A DNA stretch of 64,000 nucleotides from Bacillus sp. EB01 (GCF_000613125.1 NZ_HG964497.1:150910-214909), one strand, 5' to 3'. Positions 36,037 through 44,752 are shown, counted from the stretch's first letter. Program-made: numbers and translations. Notes: generated by a model not told the origin, from the sequence alone.

Positions 36037-37104
36037 TTAGTTCTGGACCTTTTCCATATTTACGAAATCGGACATCTCAACCCCATATTTCTTTCCAGTG
36101 TGAATTAACTCCTCAAAGATTTCCTGTGGTAGAAGGATTCCTTCTTCCAATTGTTGTTTTTTCTTCAAATATTCAATTTCTCCAGGCATAAAAACCCTAT
36201 CAAAGCCTTTCATTGGCTTTGTTCCGGTCGTTTCAGCCACTTTTTCTTTCATTCTTTCATCAAAGGCTGAACGATTCATAAAACCTTCTACATTGATGGC
36301 GCCGAAGAAATGTCCAATAAGCTGAGGCTCCGGGTCGTCGTACATACGGGGAACACCCTTTCCGAAATTCGCACCTGTCATTACACCGCAAAGAATGTCG
36401 ATGATAATGGCAAGTCCCGATCCCTTCGGACCCATTGGCAGCATGTATCCCTCAAGGGCCTCTTCGGGATCTGTCGTATGCTCCCCATCTTTCTTGATTG
36501 CCCAGCCTTCGGGTATTTTCTGATTTTTCTTTTTTGCCTGTATGATTTTTCCTCTAGCAACATTGCTTGTTGCCATATCAAGTACAATAGGAAAGCCATA
36601 TGGTCCAGGTATCGCGATTGAGATTGGGTTTGTTCCTAGAGAAGGTTCCATTCCTCCAAAAGGAACCATGGTAGATGAAGTATTCGTCATAGCAATACCT
36701 ACGAAACCCTTTTCAGCAGCCATTTTTGTAAAGTATGCCGCCGTACCGTTATGGTTGGACCCACACACCCCTACAAACCCGGTTCCGTACTGTTCTGCCA
36801 TTTCGATTGCTTTATTCATCGCTTTGACCGACACAACCTGTCCCCAGCCATTATTGGCATTAAAAAGGGCAGTTGTTGGAGTATTGCTTTTAAACTCGAT
36901 CTCCGTGCTTCTTTCTATCAATCCGGATTCCATTCGGTTTATGTAATCCGTTATTCTGGAAACTCCATGTGATGGAACGCCACTTAAATCAGCATCTATT
37001 AAAGTGTCCATCACAATCTCAGCTTCATCTTTTGGTATGCATTTTGATAATAGGGCAACTCCAAATGGTTTCAGTACATTAACCGAAATCTTCTTTCCGC
37101 TCAT
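36037..37104 (-). CDS. Ldh-family (malate/lactate/ureidoglycolate) NAD(P) oxidoreductase
   Basis: 355 residues of the type 2 malate/L-lactate dehydrogenase (LDH_2) family. Typical segments are ADLSGVPSHGVSRI near residue 35-48 with the catalytic histidine, FNANNGWGQVVS, GTNPISIAIPG and LPMGPKGSGLAIIIDILCG. Members reduce 2-keto acids or oxidise 2-hydroxy acids with NAD(P). Its start overlaps the stop of the preceding hydroxyacid dehydrogenase by four bases (ATGA), so the pair is translationally coupled. It may reduce a keto-acid from the aldolase branch, such as tartronate semialdehyde or pyruvate. Confidence 0.88.
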   Translation of the reverse strand: MSGKKISVNVLKPFGVALLSKCIPKDEAEIVMDTLIDADLSGVPSHGVSRITDYINRMESGLIERSTEIEFKSNTPTTALFNANNGWGQVVSVKAMNKAIEMAEQYGTGFVGVCGSNHNGTAAYFTKMAAEKGFVGIAMTNTSSTMVPFGGMEPSLGTNPISIAIPGPYGFPIVLDMATSNVARGKIIQAKKKNQKIPEGWAIKKDGEHTTDPEEALEGYMLPMGPKGSGLAIIIDILCGVMTGANFGKGVPRMYDDPEPQLIGHFFGAINVEGFMNRSAFDERMKEKVAETTGTKPMKGFDRVFMPGEIEYLKKKQQLEEGILLPQEIFEELIHTGKKYGVEMSDFVNMEKVQN

Positions 37105-38075
37105 TGTTTAACACCTTCTATTGCATCCATGTTGACACAGGATGCTGGTTTTTCTCCACTTAAAACCTGAATAATGGATCTTGCGGCTCCAGTAGCCATG
37201 TTAATTAATGATTCCTTTGTGTGAGCAGCCATATGAGGCGTAACAATGATATTTTCCAAGTCAAAAAGCGGATGATTCCCTGGAGGTTCCTTTTCAAAAA
37301 CATCCAGCGCTGCTCCTGCAATGATGTTATTTATTAGAGCCTTATGTAAAGCAGCTTCATCTACCAGCCCTCCCCTTGCGCAATTTACCAGATAGGCTGT
37401 AGGCTTAAATTTTGAAAATTTTTCTTCATTGATCATATGGTGCATTTCCGGGGAGTAGGGTAAATGAAGGGAAACAAAGTCAGACTCAGCCACCAATTCA
37501 TCCAAGGAACCGGCTACTTCTACATAGTTAAATTCTTCTGTTTTCTTAATATAAGGGTCAAAAACTTTGACATGCATTCCCAGCCCATGGTGGCACTTAT
37601 GCGCAACTAGTCTGCCAATATTGCCAAAGCCTATTAAACCTAGGACTTTATTGGATAATTCCGTTCCTGTATAGGTATGCCTAACTTCAAACCGTCCATT
37701 TCGCAGGGCTTTATCGGCCCTATTGATTTGGTGTGCCAATGAAAGCATAAGACCAACAACATGCTCAGCAACGGCATTTGAATTAGAAGTTGGCACATTA
37801 CAGACTGGGATATTCCTGGCTGTTACTGCCTCAATATCAATATTATCAGTCCCTACTCCGTGCCTTGCGATTACTTTTAATGAAGAAGCAGCATCTATCG
37901 TTTTTTTCGTGATGTTTGACGTCCTAACAAGGATTGCCTCGCAATCACCTACACATTTGGATAAAGCTTCCTCAGAAGGGTCAGCGGGGACAACTATTTC
38001 GTACCCGGCATCTTTAAGAACCTCAATGCCTTCCTGAGCTATTTCTTGAACAATCAATACTTTTGGTTTATTCAT
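37101..38075 (-). CDS. D-2-hydroxyacid dehydrogenase (SerA-like)
   Basis: About 324 residues of the D-isomer-specific 2-hydroxyacid dehydrogenase family. The Rossmann motif is LGLIGFGNIGRLVAHK, the catalytic arginine is in NCARGGLVDE, and the acid/base histidine in VTPHMAAHT. It lacks the ACT domain of biosynthetic phosphoglycerate dehydrogenase. The ATG at 38075 (MNKPKV) follows AGAGGGG; an upstream ATG inside the tctA end lacks a ribosome site. It is coupled with the Ldh-family gene, hinting at a two-step redox interconversion or epimerisation of a hydroxyacid. Confidence 0.88.
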   Translation of the reverse strand: MNKPKVLIVQEIAQEGIEVLKDAGYEIVVPADPSEEALSKCVGDCEAILVRTSNITKKTIDAASSLKVIARHGVGTDNIDIEAVTARNIPVCNVPTSNSNAVAEHVVGLMLSLAHQINRADKALRNGRFEVRHTYTGTELSNKVLGLIGFGNIGRLVAHKCHHGLGMHVKVFDPYIKKTEEFNYVEVAGSLDELVAESDFVSLHLPYSPEMHHMINEEKFSKFKPTAYLVNCARGGLVDEAALHKALINNIIAGAALDVFEKEPPGNHPLFDLENIIVTPHMAAHTKESLINMATGAARSIIQVLSGEKPASCVNMDAIEGVKQ

Positions 38076-38088
38076 TCGAATTTCCCCT

Positions 38089-39594
38089 CTACATTTCTGC
38101 ATCAGCAATAAGGATACTTCTTTTGCTTTTCACCATACTGATTATGCTAAAGATTAAAATTAACAGGGCAAAGATAATTAAAAAACCTGAAATTGGCCTT
38201 GAAAGAAAAATCATTAGAGAGCCATCCGACATAGCCAAAGACTGCAGTAAGGATGATTCAATTTGATTGCCTAGGACAAATGTTAAAACAACAGCGGCAA
38301 TAGGAATATCCAGCTTTTTCATTAAATATCCCAGTATACCGAAAACAATCATCACACCTACGTCCCATAGACTGTTGTTCACACTGTAACAGCCTAAAAC
38401 CGATATGATCAGTATGATTGGAAACAAGAGCTTGTAAGGTACCGTCGCGATTTTCGCCCACATATTTGCCAACGGAAGATTCATGATGAGCAATAAAAGG
38501 TTTCCAATAAACATACTAGCTATTACTCCCCAAACAAAAGAAGGATTACTTTGAAACAACACAGGACCTGGTGTTAATCCATGTAGGATAAAAGCTCCCA
38601 ATATGACTGCAACTGTTGGAGAACTCGGAAGCCCAAGTGTAAACAATGGAATCAACGCTGCTCCACTATAGGCATTGTTTGCTGTTTCCGGGCCGGCCAC
38701 TCCTTCAATGGCTCCCTTGCCAAACCTTGAGGGATCCTTTGCCAACTTTTTCTCCATTGAGTAGGACATGATGGAGGCGATAACAGAGTTTGTACCAGGA
38801 ACAAGCCCCAATAAAAATCCAAGTCCTGTCCCTCTTCCAATCGCCTTCATAGTTGGACGAACCTCATTTTGGGAAGGAAACATCCCTTTTACTGCATGAG
38901 GCTTTTCTTCCTTTAATTTATTCTCGACATTCATCAGGATTTCTGATATCCCAAAAAGACCCATCGCTATCGCGACAAAATCCAGGCCGTTCAATAAATC
39001 TAATTGCCCAAATGTGAATCGGGTTGTTCCCGAGACAGGATCCATTCCGATTAATGATAATATCAAACCAAAGACAGCGGCTATGATCCCTCTGATAATG
39101 GATTTTCCCATTAATCCAACTACCATCAATAATCCTAGCATCATTAAAGCAAAGAATTCAGGCGGTCCGAACTTAAGTGCAAATTTTGCAAGTGGAGGAC
39201 CTATAAAAGCCAGCCCCAGTACAGCTATTGTTCCTCCAACGAACGACCCTATGGCAGATACTCCAAGCGCCACACCTGCCCTTCCCTGTTTAGCCATCTG
39301 ATAACCATCAAGAGCTGTGATGACAGAAGCAGCTTCTCCGGGAGTATTGATCAAGACAGCTGTAATGGTACCTCCATACATAGCTCCGTAATATATTCCT
39401 GCAAGCATGATAATAGCTGACATGGGATCCATCCCAAATGTAAGCGGAATCAACATTGCAGTCCCGGCTGTTGGCCCAAGTCCTGGCATTACACCTACAA
39501 GCATGCCGATTGTGACTCCAAGAAGACAGAAAAAGATATTCCAGCCTGACAAGGCCAATAAAAATCCTTCAAACAGCATTGACAATGACTCCAA
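38089..39594 (-). CDS. tctA: TctA-family large membrane subunit of a tripartite tricarboxylate transporter
   Basis: 501 residues with about twelve hydrophobic segments. The family blocks GVMPGLGPTAGTAMLIPLTF (near 33-52), YYGAMYGGTITAVLINTPGE and GLVPGTNSVIASIMSY are all present. It is the large channel subunit of a TTT importer, driven by an ion gradient and fed by the periplasmic-type binding lipoprotein TctC. Encoded between tctB and the first dehydrogenase, it is the uptake part of the hexarate operon. The carried solute is presumably glucarate or a related aldarate, by context. Confidence 0.95.
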   Translation of the reverse strand: MESLSMLFEGFLLALSGWNIFFCLLGVTIGMLVGVMPGLGPTAGTAMLIPLTFGMDPMSAIIMLAGIYYGAMYGGTITAVLINTPGEAASVITALDGYQMAKQGRAGVALGVSAIGSFVGGTIAVLGLAFIGPPLAKFALKFGPPEFFALMMLGLLMVVGLMGKSIIRGIIAAVFGLILSLIGMDPVSGTTRFTFGQLDLLNGLDFVAIAMGLFGISEILMNVENKLKEEKPHAVKGMFPSQNEVRPTMKAIGRGTGLGFLLGLVPGTNSVIASIMSYSMEKKLAKDPSRFGKGAIEGVAGPETANNAYSGAALIPLFTLGLPSSPTVAVILGAFILHGLTPGPVLFQSNPSFVWGVIASMFIGNLLLLIMNLPLANMWAKIATVPYKLLFPIILIISVLGCYSVNNSLWDVGVMIVFGILGYLMKKLDIPIAAVVLTFVLGNQIESSLLQSLAMSDGSLMIFLSRPISGFLIIFALLILIFSIISMVKSKRSILIADAEM

Positions 39595-39606
39595 TTTTCT
39601 CCCCCC

Positions 39607-40059
39607 TTACCATCCAAACAAATTAACCGGAAGCGGAATACTCAACAAACTACCAAACACCCAAAAAAGCAAGAGAGAGATTCCAAGTGCGATTCCCAGG
39701 CCTACATACCACTTATACTCTCTTACGAGTAAGATGTAGAGAAATAGTGTGCTTGCCAAAGTAAAACCGATAAAGTTAATTGTTAGAAGCAAAAGAACCA
39801 ATGATCCCAATATAATTAATACGTTCTTTAATCCTTGTCCTGACGGAAGTATTTCCTTGAATGCAACTTTATGACGAAGCGACTCAACTATATAAAGGAC
39901 GCCCATTATCATAATAAGAACACTCAACCACAAAGGAAGGAGACCCGGACCTGGACCATTTTCACCATAATAGTCAAACTCAAGAGCTTGAAAGAGGAAG
40001 ATTGCACCGAACACTATAACCGCGACACCTGCCCATAGGGCAGCATTTTGCCTTGCCAT
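39607..40059 (-). CDS. tctB: TctB-family small membrane subunit
   Basis: 150 residues with four hydrophobic segments, the normal size for TctB. The start FGAIFLFQALEFDYYGENGPGPGLLPLWLS has the GPGxxPxW pattern of the family. It lies 12 bases before tctA and 38 bases after tctC, in the usual C-B-A order. Confidence 0.92.
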   Translation of the reverse strand: MARQNAALWAGVAVIVFGAIFLFQALEFDYYGENGPGPGLLPLWLSVLIMIMGVLYIVESLRHKVAFKEILPSGQGLKNVLIILGSLVLLLLTINFIGFTLASTLFLYILLVREYKWYVGLGIALGISLLLFWVFGSLLSIPLPVNLFGW

Positions 40060-40097
40060 GACACACCCCCTTTTTAAAACGCTTACAATTTACCGAG

Positions 40098-41096
40098 TTA
40101 TTTTGTCAAACCGATTTGCTCTGCAACATCATTTGTAACTTTGTTACTTTCCTTTATATTTTTTGCAAATTCTTCAGATCCCGCATATGCCGGCTCGAGT
40201 CCGATTTTTTTGAACTTTTCTTTTAATTCTGGTTCCTCTAATCCCTTTTTAAAGGCTTCCTGAAGTATTTCAATAACTTCCTTAGGTGTATTCTTTGGTG
40301 CTACAACACCCGACCATGTATCCAATCCAACATACCCTTGGTCTTTAAGGAAAGCCGCATCTTTATAATCAGAGAGTTCTGTGGTGCCCATATTTGCAAG
40401 GACTCTCAACGCTCCTGACTCAGTATGTTGTTTTGCCTCCTGTGTTAAAATTACTGCTCCGTCGACGTGGCCTCCCAATAAAGCAGTGATTCCTGGTGCT
40501 GCTCCATCAAATGGGACATGTTTTGTTTTGATTTTTTCCTTAATATTTAAAGCTTCCATAGCCAAGTGCTGCGTATTGCCTGCGCCAGCAGTAGCATAAG
40601 AAAACTTACCTGGATTTTTCTTTACGTATTCTAACCATTCATCATACGTTTTCCATGGGGCATCGGCTTGAACAACTAATAGATTTTGTGCTGAATTAAA
40701 TTGTGCAATTGGTATAAAACCATCACTCTCATATGGCGTTTTTCCATAGTTTGGCTGTATTGCAAGGTTGCCTGTTGTCACTGATCCCAATGTATACCCA
40801 TCTGGTTTTGCCTTCATGACTTCAGCTAATGCAATAGTGCCGCTCCCACCCGGTTTGTTTACCGCAACAATGCTTTGTCCATTAGGCATATGCTTATTTA
40901 CTGCTTCGATTACATGCCTGGCGACAACATCAGTACCACCGCCGGCTGAATACCCAATTATCAATTCAATAGACTTTTTCGGAAAATCTGTCTTCGTATT
41001 CTTCTTAGCTGCACTTTCTCCACTTGAACACCCAGCGATTACTAGACTAATAGAAATAAGAAAACACAATCCAAACAGATTTTTAAGCGCTTTCAT
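40098..41096 (-). CDS. tctC: TctC-family solute-binding lipoprotein
   Basis: 332 residues. A lipoprotein signal peptide ends in the lipobox IAGC (Cys23), so it is tethered outside the membrane. The mature part has the Bug/TctC pattern: IELIIGYSAGGGTDVVAR at the first ligand loop, VNKPGGSGTIAL, and GNTQHLAMEAL. Members bind carboxylic acids, often two-pronged dicarboxylates, which suits an aldarate. First gene of the operon, with an AAAAGGAGG site, a palindromic operator and a near-consensus promoter upstream. Confidence 0.94.
   Translation of the reverse strand: MKALKNLFGLCFLISISLVIAGCSSGESAAKKNTKTDFPKKSIELIIGYSAGGGTDVVARHVIEAVNKHMPNGQSIVAVNKPGGSGTIALAEVMKAKPDGYTLGSVTTGNLAIQPNYGKTPYESDGFIPIAQFNSAQNLLVVQADAPWKTYDEWLEYVKKNPGKFSYATAGAGNTQHLAMEALNIKEKIKTKHVPFDGAAPGITALLGGHVDGAVILTQEAKQHTESGALRVLANMGTTELSDYKDAAFLKDQGYVGLDTWSGVVAPKNTPKEVIEILQEAFKKGLEEPELKEKFKKIGLEPAYAGSEEFAKNIKESNKVTNDVAEQIGLTK
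41082..41095 (-). promoter_or_regulatory. weak cre-like site over the tctC start
   Basis: Minus strand TGAAAGCGCTTAAA, one mismatch to the cre consensus, overlaps the first codons of tctC. A roadblock by CcpA would be sensible for a sugar-acid operon. The same bases are also needed to code Met-Lys-Ala-Leu-Lys, so chance is possible. Confidence 0.35.
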
Positions 41097-41200
41097 AAAA
41101 GCCTCCTTTTAAATTTTGTACTTTATCTACTAGACCAAAACAGTGAAGAGTTTTTCCTTTCTAAGTAAACATTCCCCCATTCAAAGTTTCTGCAAATAAA

Positions 41201-41220
41201 ATATCTGATATATCAGATAT
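41201..41220. promoter_or_regulatory. 20-bp perfect palindrome, probable GntR operator
   Basis: ATATCTGATATATCAGATAT is its own reverse complement. It lies just downstream of the -10 box of the hexarate promoter, about +4 to +24, where a bound repressor would block transcription. FCD-type GntR proteins bind short palindromes of this kind. Confidence 0.75.
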
Positions 41221-41230
41221 CATATTTTAG

Positions 41231-41259
41231 ATTATATTTTAAACTATCATTCCGGTCAA
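41231..41259 (-). promoter_or_regulatory. sigma-A promoter of the hexarate operon
   Basis: Minus strand TTGACC, 17 bp, TATAAT. Spacing is ideal and the predicted start of transcription (near 41224) touches the palindromic operator. The leader to tctC is about 130 bases. Confidence 0.8.
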
Positions 41260-41542
41260 TTATTTTTTAGAAAATTTTAAATTATCTAATTTATGATTAA
41301 ATCCACTACCTATTCCTGCCTTATTTGGTCACTAATTTAGTTTGCAAGTATCTTAAACTGCAATTATGTATCGAGAAACCCTGTCACGGAAATAAAACCG
41401 CATGAATACTAGACAAGACCTCGCTGTAAATTCACATGTCACTTTCTTCTAATTTCTTCAATTGCCTCCATGTCCTTATCGTCATTGGCGAACAGTGGGT
41501 TCGTTTTCATGCTAGGGCTCGGACTCTTCCACTTTATCCGGC

Positions 41543-41574
41543 AAAAAGAAGCATGACTCTCTTGAGCCATGCTT
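41543..41574 (-). terminator. terminator after the broken yezG-like gene
   Basis: Minus strand AAGCATGGCTC stem with GAGTCATGCTT (one mismatch), four-base loop, then CTTTTT. Between here and the hexarate promoter (41260-41540) I see no gene. Confidence 0.75.
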
Positions 41575-41600
41575 AAACCGAAGCATAAGTATCGGGGCTG

Positions 41601-42083
41601 TCATTTATTCGTTTGAATAACCTCTATTCCAATAATGGTCGAGTATTTTTTTGCACGTTTGCCTTCCGTTCTCAAATTCAAATAATTATACTTCCAAATC
41701 ACATGCTGTACATAACGGTCAATATCTAAAAGGTTGTCATATCCATATTCAAGTTTTAGGTGGCCACATGTTTCTAAGTACAAATTCACACTTGTCCACG
41801 GTTCTTGACCATTCCGTTTAAATTCCAGCTATAATTCTTTAAAAGTATTACTTAAATTTCTCCGTAATTGTGTAAATTCATCTTCGTCTATTTCAAAATA
41901 CTTTTGTATATCAAAATAATAGATTGGTATGTCTTTTCCCACAGGATAATAATAGAAGAATAACCTATTGAATTGATCATCCACTTTACTATACAAGTAC
42001 ACTTTTTCCCAGTCTTCATGAATTGTATTGTTAATTAAATTTGCTGCTTGTTGATACTTCTCTTCCATAACCGTTGTAACCAA
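41601..42083 (-). pseudogene. YezG/DUF600-family immunity protein, interrupted by an amber codon
   Basis: A single minus-strand frame of 161 codons matches the full length of YezG-type (DUF600) immunity proteins: EDWEKVYLYSKV and YFDI near the start, then EFKRNGQEPWTSVNL, LKLEYGYDNL and VIWKYNYLNL. It is interrupted once, at 41829-41831, by TAG between FKEL and LEFKRNGQEP. Nothing else is damaged, so it is a very young pseudogene, a sequencing error, or a suppressed codon. YezG proteins neutralise LXG-type polymorphic toxins; no toxin gene is beside it. ATG start preceded by GGGTGG. Confidence 0.8.
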
Positions 42084-42288
42084 GTCATTACCACCCTTTA
42101 GGATTTACGAGCATCTCAAGCTATGAATTTTATCTACTATTGATCCTCTACCACATATCTTTGTCTTTTATTATACTATTTTCGATTTGGTAGCGTTCAT
42201 CACGCCTTTTATTGAAAAATATGTTTTCTGGTATAGTATTTTCTACCTTGGCCTTTCCCACTATTGCATTTTTCTCATATTATATATT

Positions 42289-42723
42289 TTAATGCGATTG
42301 TCCCCAGTTTTCTTCCTCTTTTAAGAAATTTAAGAATACATTCAATCCCATTTTTGGATGCTTTTTAATCTCTTTAATAAATCGGCTTTTTGAATCTTCT
42401 GGAACCAAAGTACTTTTTTCAATTCTTCTAACCATATAATCATTGCTTTTGTTCAGAATTTCAACTCGTTTGAATTTTACTTCTTTCCTCAGGGCAGCCC
42501 CGACAGCAGCCATTAGAGCGTATATACCTATCGCTATGAATGTTCCTTCAATCTTTCGAGCAAATAACACAAGAGGTATAAGATTTATAATAGAGAAAAC
42601 GAGCAACATGACCGATATTACCGAATATCTTGTTGCTGTCTTTAGCAATGGCTGAACAATTGTTTCAATTTTTTCTATTTCCTTTTTATAGTAACGGGGT
42701 ATATTATTGAAAAATTGATTCAT
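42289..42723 (-). CDS. YybP-like small membrane protein (DUF5392 type) under a Mn riboswitch
   Basis: 144 residues with two hydrophobic segments (about 36-57 and 60-80) and a charged C-terminal half (KFKRVEILNKSNDYMVRRIEKS). Length and layout fit the uncharacterised DUF5392 group, and I think it corresponds to B. subtilis YybP, for which the riboswitch class is named; that identity is from memory and not certain. The gene follows, at about 70 bases, a yybP-ykoY riboswitch and its terminator. The context implies a role in manganese homeostasis or tolerance. Confidence 0.75.
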   Translation of the reverse strand: MNQFFNNIPRYYKKEIEKIETIVQPLLKTATRYSVISVMLLVFSIINLIPLVLFARKIEGTFIAIGIYALMAAVGAALRKEVKFKRVEILNKSNDYMVRRIEKSTLVPEDSKSRFIKEIKKHPKMGLNVFLNFLKEEENWGQSH

Positions 42724-42790
42724 TACTATACTCCTCCATTCGTTTATTCCACCTGATAGGGCAGTTATTTACTTTCGTTCATTTGGAAAA

Positions 42791-42827
42791 TAAAAAGACC
42801 TTTACCCGAGAAACAGGTAAAGGTCTT
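42791..42827 (-). terminator. riboswitch expression-platform terminator
   Basis: Minus strand AAGACCTTTACC pairs perfectly with GGTAAAGGTCTT (nine-base loop) and is followed by TTTATTTT. The 5' arm is also the conserved 3' strand of the riboswitch (AGCAAGACCUUUACC), so ligand binding and termination are mutually exclusive, as in known yybP-ykoY switches. Confidence 0.9.
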
Positions 42828-42925
42828 GCTAACAACAAAGTACGTTGCCAATAAAGCCGAGAGTTAAAACTCCGAATTGACGACCTTATTGTAAAAGCTA
42901 CTCCCCTAAAGGTGTATTTATTTTA
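42806..42925 (-). promoter_or_regulatory. yybP-ykoY manganese riboswitch
   Basis: The minus-strand RNA contains the class hallmarks in order: AGGGGAGUAGC, GUCGUCA, a CGG...CCG-type internal helix (UUCGGAGUUUUAACUCUCGG), UUGUUGUUAGCAAGACCUUU. Members bind Mn2+ and turn on genes for manganese export or tolerance. It begins a few bases after the predicted transcription start of a perfect-consensus promoter. Confidence 0.9.
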
Positions 42926-42932
42926 TACTTTT

Positions 42933-42961
42933 ATTATACAAAATCGGTATTTTTATGTCAA
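42933..42961 (-). promoter_or_regulatory. consensus sigma-A promoter of the riboswitch RNA
   Basis: Minus strand TTGACA, 17 bp, TATAAT, a full match to consensus with ideal spacing. Transcription would start near 42926. Confidence 0.92.
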
Positions 42962-43095
42962 AAAATCGGCCTTCAGCATTCAGTTAACCGATTCTTTATG
43001 TTCCCATTCTAAATTTTGATAGGAATTATAATTACCAAATAGAATTTTTCCATGTCTTAAGTTGATTATTCTAAAGTGTTATTCAGTTTTCTATT

Positions 43096-43899
43096 TTAGC
43101 TGGCAAGTTTTTCAAAATATTTATACAAGGCATGAAATACTCCGCTATAGCCCTTCTTCCATGGTTTCTTCTTTCCGCAAAAATGGATAAATACTGTATG
43201 CTTGATGATATAATCCATATCACATTTCCCGTTTGTCTTGATTTTATAATAATAATAAAACCTGGCATCATAATTATAGATCTTTTCATCAAGGCATAGG
43301 ATTCTTTTTGAATAAAGGGCATTTAATACATCTTGGTCAGGCATAATCAATCTTGTTTTGTGTTTCTCGACAAAGGCATATATAGCTTGTTCGTCAATCT
43401 CTTTTCGCTGTAGCTCCAGGTTCATCATCAGTACACCCGAGTTGTAATATGCCTCAATTCCGTATGGAAACAGGCGGATACGATTGATTTCCCTAACCGA
43501 AATTTTATCGTGGAAAGCAGCTGCATATAAATTACCATTGAATTCCGTTTCGTAAAGGGCTTTAACCGAATTCAAAACCAATATATCGGGGTCAAGGTAA
43601 AGGATACGGTCTAAATCCGGAGGCAAAAACTTAAAAGCTAGCAGCCGGTAGTACATTTCTTTTGTATAATGCAAAAGGACCGGTGCGTCGTGGAAATGGC
43701 TTTCGTCTACCTTTATTACCTCAAGCTTGCTACCGTGTACCTCAATGTAATTATGTAATTGGCTTAACTTTTCTTCTTCAATTTGCGAATGCATTAAATA
43801 GATTGTAAATCGTTCTCTTGGATTATTTAGAAAAAGTGATTTCAGCATAACGCGTAGCGGTTTTAAATAAGTGGAATTTAACGTGACTAGAATATTCAT
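43096..43899 (-). CDS. family 8 glycosyltransferase
   Basis: 267 residues of the GT8 family (LgtC/general stress protein A type). It starts MNILVTLNSTYLKPLRVML, has the metal-binding DPD motif (Asp103 and Asp105 in YLDPDILVLN), YYNSGVLMMNL and the C-terminal HFCGKKKPW with the second metal histidine. It transfers a hexose from a nucleotide sugar, keeping the anomeric configuration, probably to a surface glycan or lipid at the cytoplasmic face. No other glycan genes are adjacent, so the acceptor cannot be inferred. Confidence 0.92.
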   Translation of the reverse strand: MNILVTLNSTYLKPLRVMLKSLFLNNPRERFTIYLMHSQIEEEKLSQLHNYIEVHGSKLEVIKVDESHFHDAPVLLHYTKEMYYRLLAFKFLPPDLDRILYLDPDILVLNSVKALYETEFNGNLYAAAFHDKISVREINRIRLFPYGIEAYYNSGVLMMNLELQRKEIDEQAIYAFVEKHKTRLIMPDQDVLNALYSKRILCLDEKIYNYDARFYYYYKIKTNGKCDMDYIIKHTVFIHFCGKKKPWKKGYSGVFHALYKYFEKLAS

Positions 43900-44215
43900 A
43901 AATTCTGACTCCCTACCTTACACAATACTATTAGATGAATATATAAAACAGAAATATACTGAACTCATCCTCCTCTCAATTTATCTAACTCTCTAATTTC
44001 CTTTCGATGTATTCCCTTAATGAAGAGGAAAATGATGAATTAAGAGTAACATACCTACCTAAATAATTGCATGAAATCCAACCCCAACTCCACTTAAGAA
44101 GGAATTGCTCTGATTGTTGCAACTTTCCACCTCATTATTGATTTGTTTTTTTACAAATGAAAAAGGAGATGGGATAAAGCCCCTACTCCTTTTCACATTT
44201 GCCATGGATTCCTTG
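43900..44215. other. intergenic region with terminator
   Basis: 316 bases between the YusW-type gene and the glycosyltransferase. An intrinsic terminator of the YusW-type gene occupies about 44160-44194 (AAAAGGAG...GGG / CCC...CTCCTTTT). The remainder is A/T-rich with no supportable gene. Confidence 0.7.
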
Positions 44216-44695
44216 TTAACTGTTTGATTGGGATCTATATTCCTTCTCAATTCCATCCGCATATACAATCTCTACTTCAAACTCTTTTACATTCTCCGGT
44301 ATATTAAACTCTTTCGAAACCTGTGCGAGAACCTCCTCTTCAGGAGTATATTGATCAAACGTAAAGGATTTAAAGTTTTCATGTAATTCCTTCATTGCAT
44401 CATTGCCGGCAAGTTCTACATCCTTCTCTTTGTCGACATAGGAAGCTTCTGTACCATCTTTTTCTTTTTCATAACTTATATCAATCGCACCAAACGTTTT
44501 TTGGGTGTCCACTTCCAATTCGAATGAGGTGAAAGGGTAATCCATTTTATTAACATTATGTTTCTGGTTAGGATCTGTTGCCTGATTTTCCGCAGGGGCA
44601 TTTTCTGGAAGAGGATTCACCTCTTCAGCATTATTACATCCTGCCAGGACTGATGCAGAAAGAGCAAATAGTGCTATTGTTTTTGTAAAGTACAT
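44216..44695 (-). CDS. YusW-domain lipoprotein
   Basis: 159 residues. The signal peptide ends in a lipobox VLAGC (Cys19), so the mature protein is anchored outside the membrane. After an acidic linker, a YusW-like domain (about 52-155) alternates IDISYEKEKDGTEASYVDK and FEVEIVYADGIEKEYR strands with a helix of the DAMKELHENFKSFTF type. The function of the YusW family is unknown. A 5'-truncated duplicate with its own copy of the terminator lies at 27.4 kb. ATG start after AAAAGGAGCC. Confidence 0.88.
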   Translation of the reverse strand: MYFTKTIALFALSASVLAGCNNAEEVNPLPENAPAENQATDPNQKHNVNKMDYPFTSFELEVDTQKTFGAIDISYEKEKDGTEASYVDKEKDVELAGNDAMKELHENFKSFTFDQYTPEEEVLAQVSKEFNIPENVKEFEVEIVYADGIEKEYRSQSNS

Positions 44696-44752
44696 TTTTA
44701 TCGGCTCCTTTTCCCACTATGTTTCTCTTCTCTTTTATAAGCCTTTATCCGT

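Noticed and set aside
41201-41220. Palindrome considered as a terminator
   Set aside because: It is A/T-only apart from four bases, has no T-tract and lies at the transcription start, so an operator is the better reading.
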